Made by a program: the position numbers and the translations under genes. DNA of 7,632 nucleotides from Candidatus Hodarchaeota archaeon (GTDB taxonomy: Archaea; Asgardarchaeota; Heimdallarchaeia; Hodarchaeales; Hodarchaeaceae), in NCBI GenBank assembly GCA_030589605.1, contig JAUUVJ010000187.1:1-7632 (forward strand), written 5' to 3'. Numbering within the stretch: the stretch's first letter is position 1; each line of letters begins with the position of its first letter. Positions 6,818 to 7,632 of this stretch are shown in pieces. The notes beneath the pieces were generated by a model. It did no database searches. It worked only from the letters and a program-made list of their open reading frames with translations, and was not told the origin of the DNA.

Positions 6818-6880
6818 TCCCCCCGAGTCCGTCTTATCATAAGCAATAAATCTCCATTTTTTTCAACTATCATTTCAAGT

Positions 6881-6888
6881 GATATACA
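6881..6888 (+). promoter_or_regulatory. TATA-like element upstream of tRNA-Arg(CCG)
   Basis: GATATACA lies with its centre about 28 nt before the tRNA 5' end, the usual spacing for an archaeal TATA box when the tRNA 5' end is close to the start site. It suggests that the third arginine tRNA has its own promoter although its fold is degenerate. Confidence 0.35.
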
Positions 6889-6912
6889 AGAATTATTGTT
6901 TTTTCTATAGCC

Positions 6913-7018
6913 GAACCCTTAGTTCAGCATGGATAGAGCGTTTGCCTCCGATTTATGTCTTTATTTCATCTCATGGATATAACAAAAGATCGTGGATTCA
7001 AATTCCCTTGGGGGTTCG
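6913..7018 (+). tRNA. tRNA-Arg (anticodon CCG), degenerate, possibly a pseudogene
   Basis: The acceptor is GAACCCT/GGGGTTC (one T-G pair) with G73 and no CCA. The D stem is GTTC/GAGC around a loop identical to that of the preceding tRNA. The anticodon stem is TTTGC with ACAAA (C31-A39 mismatch) around spliced loop CTCCGAA, anticodon CCG (codon CGG). The variable loop is AGATC. The T arm is abnormal: after GTGGA-TTCAAAT there are seven bases (TCCCTTG) before the acceptor where five are expected, and only three clean T-stem pairs form. The gene is followed by TCTTTT. It is a diverged duplicate of tRNA-Arg(CCT). A TATA-like element upstream argues for expression, while the T arm and stem mismatches argue for decay. 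Confidence 0.62.
6952..6980 (+). other. Probable 37/38 intron of tRNA-Arg(CCG), 29 nt
   Basis: The position and length match the 37/38 intron of tRNA-Arg(CCT). The central helix is reduced to three pairs (TCC with GGA; C32 faces T), with bulges GA|T and AT|A. The regular intron stem is largely lost. An alternative helix TTATGTC/GATATAA could compete with the BHB fold. Splicing competence is uncertain. Confidence 0.5.
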
Positions 7019-7101
7019 TCTCTTTTAATAATAATAATTTTCGTTAAATAACCAGTTCTTATCGATGTAAAATAAAAGGAAAGAAACGGGTGAACAAAGG
7101 T

Positions 7102-7137
7102 AAAAAAATTGTCAATAGTTTAAGCTAAACTTTATTG
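7102..7137 (-). terminator. Hairpin plus T-run downstream of the zinc-ribbon gene
   Basis: CAAT-AGTTTA-AGC-TAAACT-TT-ATTG (7113-7137) makes a ten-pair stem with a 2-nt bulge. On the minus strand a seven-T tract (7108-7102) follows. It begins about 22 nt after the zinc-ribbon stop codon. Archaeal termination relies mainly on T-runs, so the hairpin may be incidental. Confidence 0.4.
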
Positions 7138-7159
7138 GTAACAGAATTCAGGTTTTTCG

Positions 7160-7384
7160 TTATCCTTTTTTACCGAGGTACCAATCTTCATATTCTTTAT
7201 GTCTTCTGCTCTTCTTTCTAAAATCATCCTCTTCTTTATCAATTTGGGCTTCAATTAACTGATTTTTTACACGATCATGATATCTTTCATATTCACGTCG
7301 TCTAAGTGCAAGGCCACAAACGGTACAGATATAGAAAGGAGATTCCCATTTAGCTTTTCCATGACACTCTGGACATTGACCCAT
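7160..7384 (-). CDS. Small zinc-ribbon protein with a charged helical tail, function unknown
   Basis: 74 residues. Two CxxC knuckles, CPEC (4-7) and CTVCG (20-24), are separated by 12 residues and form a classic four-cysteine zinc ribbon. The rest (about residues 27-74) is strongly charged, rich in K, R, E and D, likely one long helix, and ends in YLGKKG. I chose ATG 7384 because GGTGAG (7399-7394) lies 9 nt upstream. In-frame ATGs at 7432 and 7393 would add 16 or 3 residues; the 7393 start would abut the GGTGAG directly. Zinc ribbons of this type bind nucleic acid or protein partners in transcription, translation or RNA processing. No specific function can be assigned. It converges with the tRNA-Arg cluster. 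Confidence 0.75.
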   Translation of the reverse strand: MGQCPECHGKAKWESPFYICTVCGLALRRREYERYHDRVKNQLIEAQIDKEEDDFRKKSRRHKEYEDWYLGKKG

Positions 7385-7515
7385 ACTTATCATCTCACCA
7401 AGAAGGTGAAAGCTGAAACTTATTTGTAGCATTTATCTGCTTACTTAAGCATTTTAAATAATTATTGAATTACTTTTCTTTCAATTTCTAGAAAAAGGTC
7501 AATAGTAGTGTTTAA

Positions 7516-7632
7516 GTTTTTTCATTCGATAACAGGCGGGATTTTTTTTAAATTACTTGATGAAATCTTGGAGCATAAAGTCGAAAGAATCCTTATAACC
7601 TACAAAGATCGTCTTAGTCGGGTTGGTTTTGG
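7516..7632 (+). pseudogene. IS607-type serine recombinase (TnpA) fragment, truncated and frameshifted
   Basis: The codons 7550-7630 translate to KLLDEILEHK followed by VERILITYKDRLSRVGF. The YKDRL-R-GF stretch is a hallmark of the small serine recombinases of IS607-family elements. The preceding FDNRRDFF (7525-7548) also fits the family but lies in another frame; the shift falls in an 8-T run (7542-7549). Further upstream is an in-frame TAA (7513-7515), and the catalytic-serine segment (YARVSS type) and DNA-binding N-terminus are absent. It is therefore a 5'-truncated relic, unless the window edge and a sequencing indel mislead. An accompanying TnpB gene could lie beyond the right edge. Confidence 0.72.

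Larger units (their letters stand above)
6698..6831 (+). tRNA. tRNA-Arg (anticodon CCT) with two introns
   Basis: Removing two introns (29 and 30 nt) from 134 nt leaves a 75-nt tRNA. The acceptor is GGACTCG/CGAGTCC with G73; CCA is not encoded. The D stem is GCTC/GAGC (G10-C25). The anticodon stem is TCTGC/GCAGA around the spliced loop CTCCTAA, giving anticodon CCT (codon AGG). The variable loop is AAGCC. The T stem is GAGGG/CCCCC with one A50-C64 mismatch, around spliced loop TTCAAAT. A TATA-like TTTTAATAAT (6675-6684) precedes the gene. Its D arm and anticodon region are nearly identical to the next tRNA (31 of 34 bases over 6708-6741 and 6921-6954), which indicates tandem duplication. Confidence 0.93.

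Noticed and set aside
6833..6844. Small palindrome CTTATCATAAG after tRNA-Arg(CCT) as a terminator
   Set aside because: The arms are only 5 bp around one base, which cannot form a hairpin loop, and no T-run follows directly.
6913..7018. Alternative acceptor CGAACCC/GGGTTCG for the third arginine tRNA
   Set aside because: It also pairs perfectly, but it shifts positions 8-9 and the D stem out of register. The GAACCCT/GGGGTTC reading keeps the standard spacing and G73 as in the neighbours.
1..7632. CRISPR array, rRNA, C/D-box RNA, attachment sites or a defence system
   Set aside because: I saw no regularly spaced repeats, rRNA segments, paired C and D boxes in the spacers, or duplicated tRNA ends suggesting integration.

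Overview
The window looks archaeal, AT-rich (roughly one third G+C by eye). It carries a membrane-anchored archaeal-type (LonB) protease, a THUMP-domain tRNA G10 methyltransferase of the archaeal Trm-G10/Trm11 type, a one-domain AAA ATPase with the SRFEE version of the second region of homology, an FtsZ, and tRNA genes interrupted by bulge-helix-bulge (BHB) introns. FtsZ argues against Thermoproteota. So many introns outside the anticodon loop are unusual for Euryarchaeota. An Asgard or other deep lineage is plausible, but the sequence does not prove it.

Layout. Positions 1-1074 (minus) hold most of ftsZ, cut by the window edge, with a 14-bp perfect palindrome in its 5' leader. Positions 1232-1336 (minus) hold tRNA-Pro(GGG) with a 31-nt intron in the variable loop. 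A gene-poor divergent spacer (1337-1858) precedes a probable two-gene plus-strand unit: the AAA ATPase (1859-2962) and trmG10 (2978-4102). A 388-bp spacer with two inverted repeats and a TATA-like element leads into lon (4491-6413). Three tandem arginine tRNA genes follow: TCT (6535-6648), CCT (6698-6831) and a degenerate CCG copy (6913-7018). Together these three carry four introns at three different positions. A small zinc-ribbon gene lies on the minus strand (7160-7384). The right edge (from about 7516) holds a 5'-truncated, frameshifted piece of an IS607-type serine recombinase.

How the parts connect. Two themes dominate. One is protein quality control: Lon, and perhaps the AAA ATPase, whose pore-loop motif suggests polypeptide translocation. 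The other is tRNA maturation: the methyltransferase acts on G10 of tRNAs, and all four tRNAs here have G10 paired with C25 or U25. In two of them the variable loop is split by an intron, so splicing probably has to come before G10 methylation. The most notable content is the dense set of tRNA introns, including a two-intron tRNA-Arg(CCT) with near-textbook BHB folds at 37/38 and 59/60, and the tandem arginine isoacceptor cluster. I found no CRISPR array, rRNA gene or defence island.
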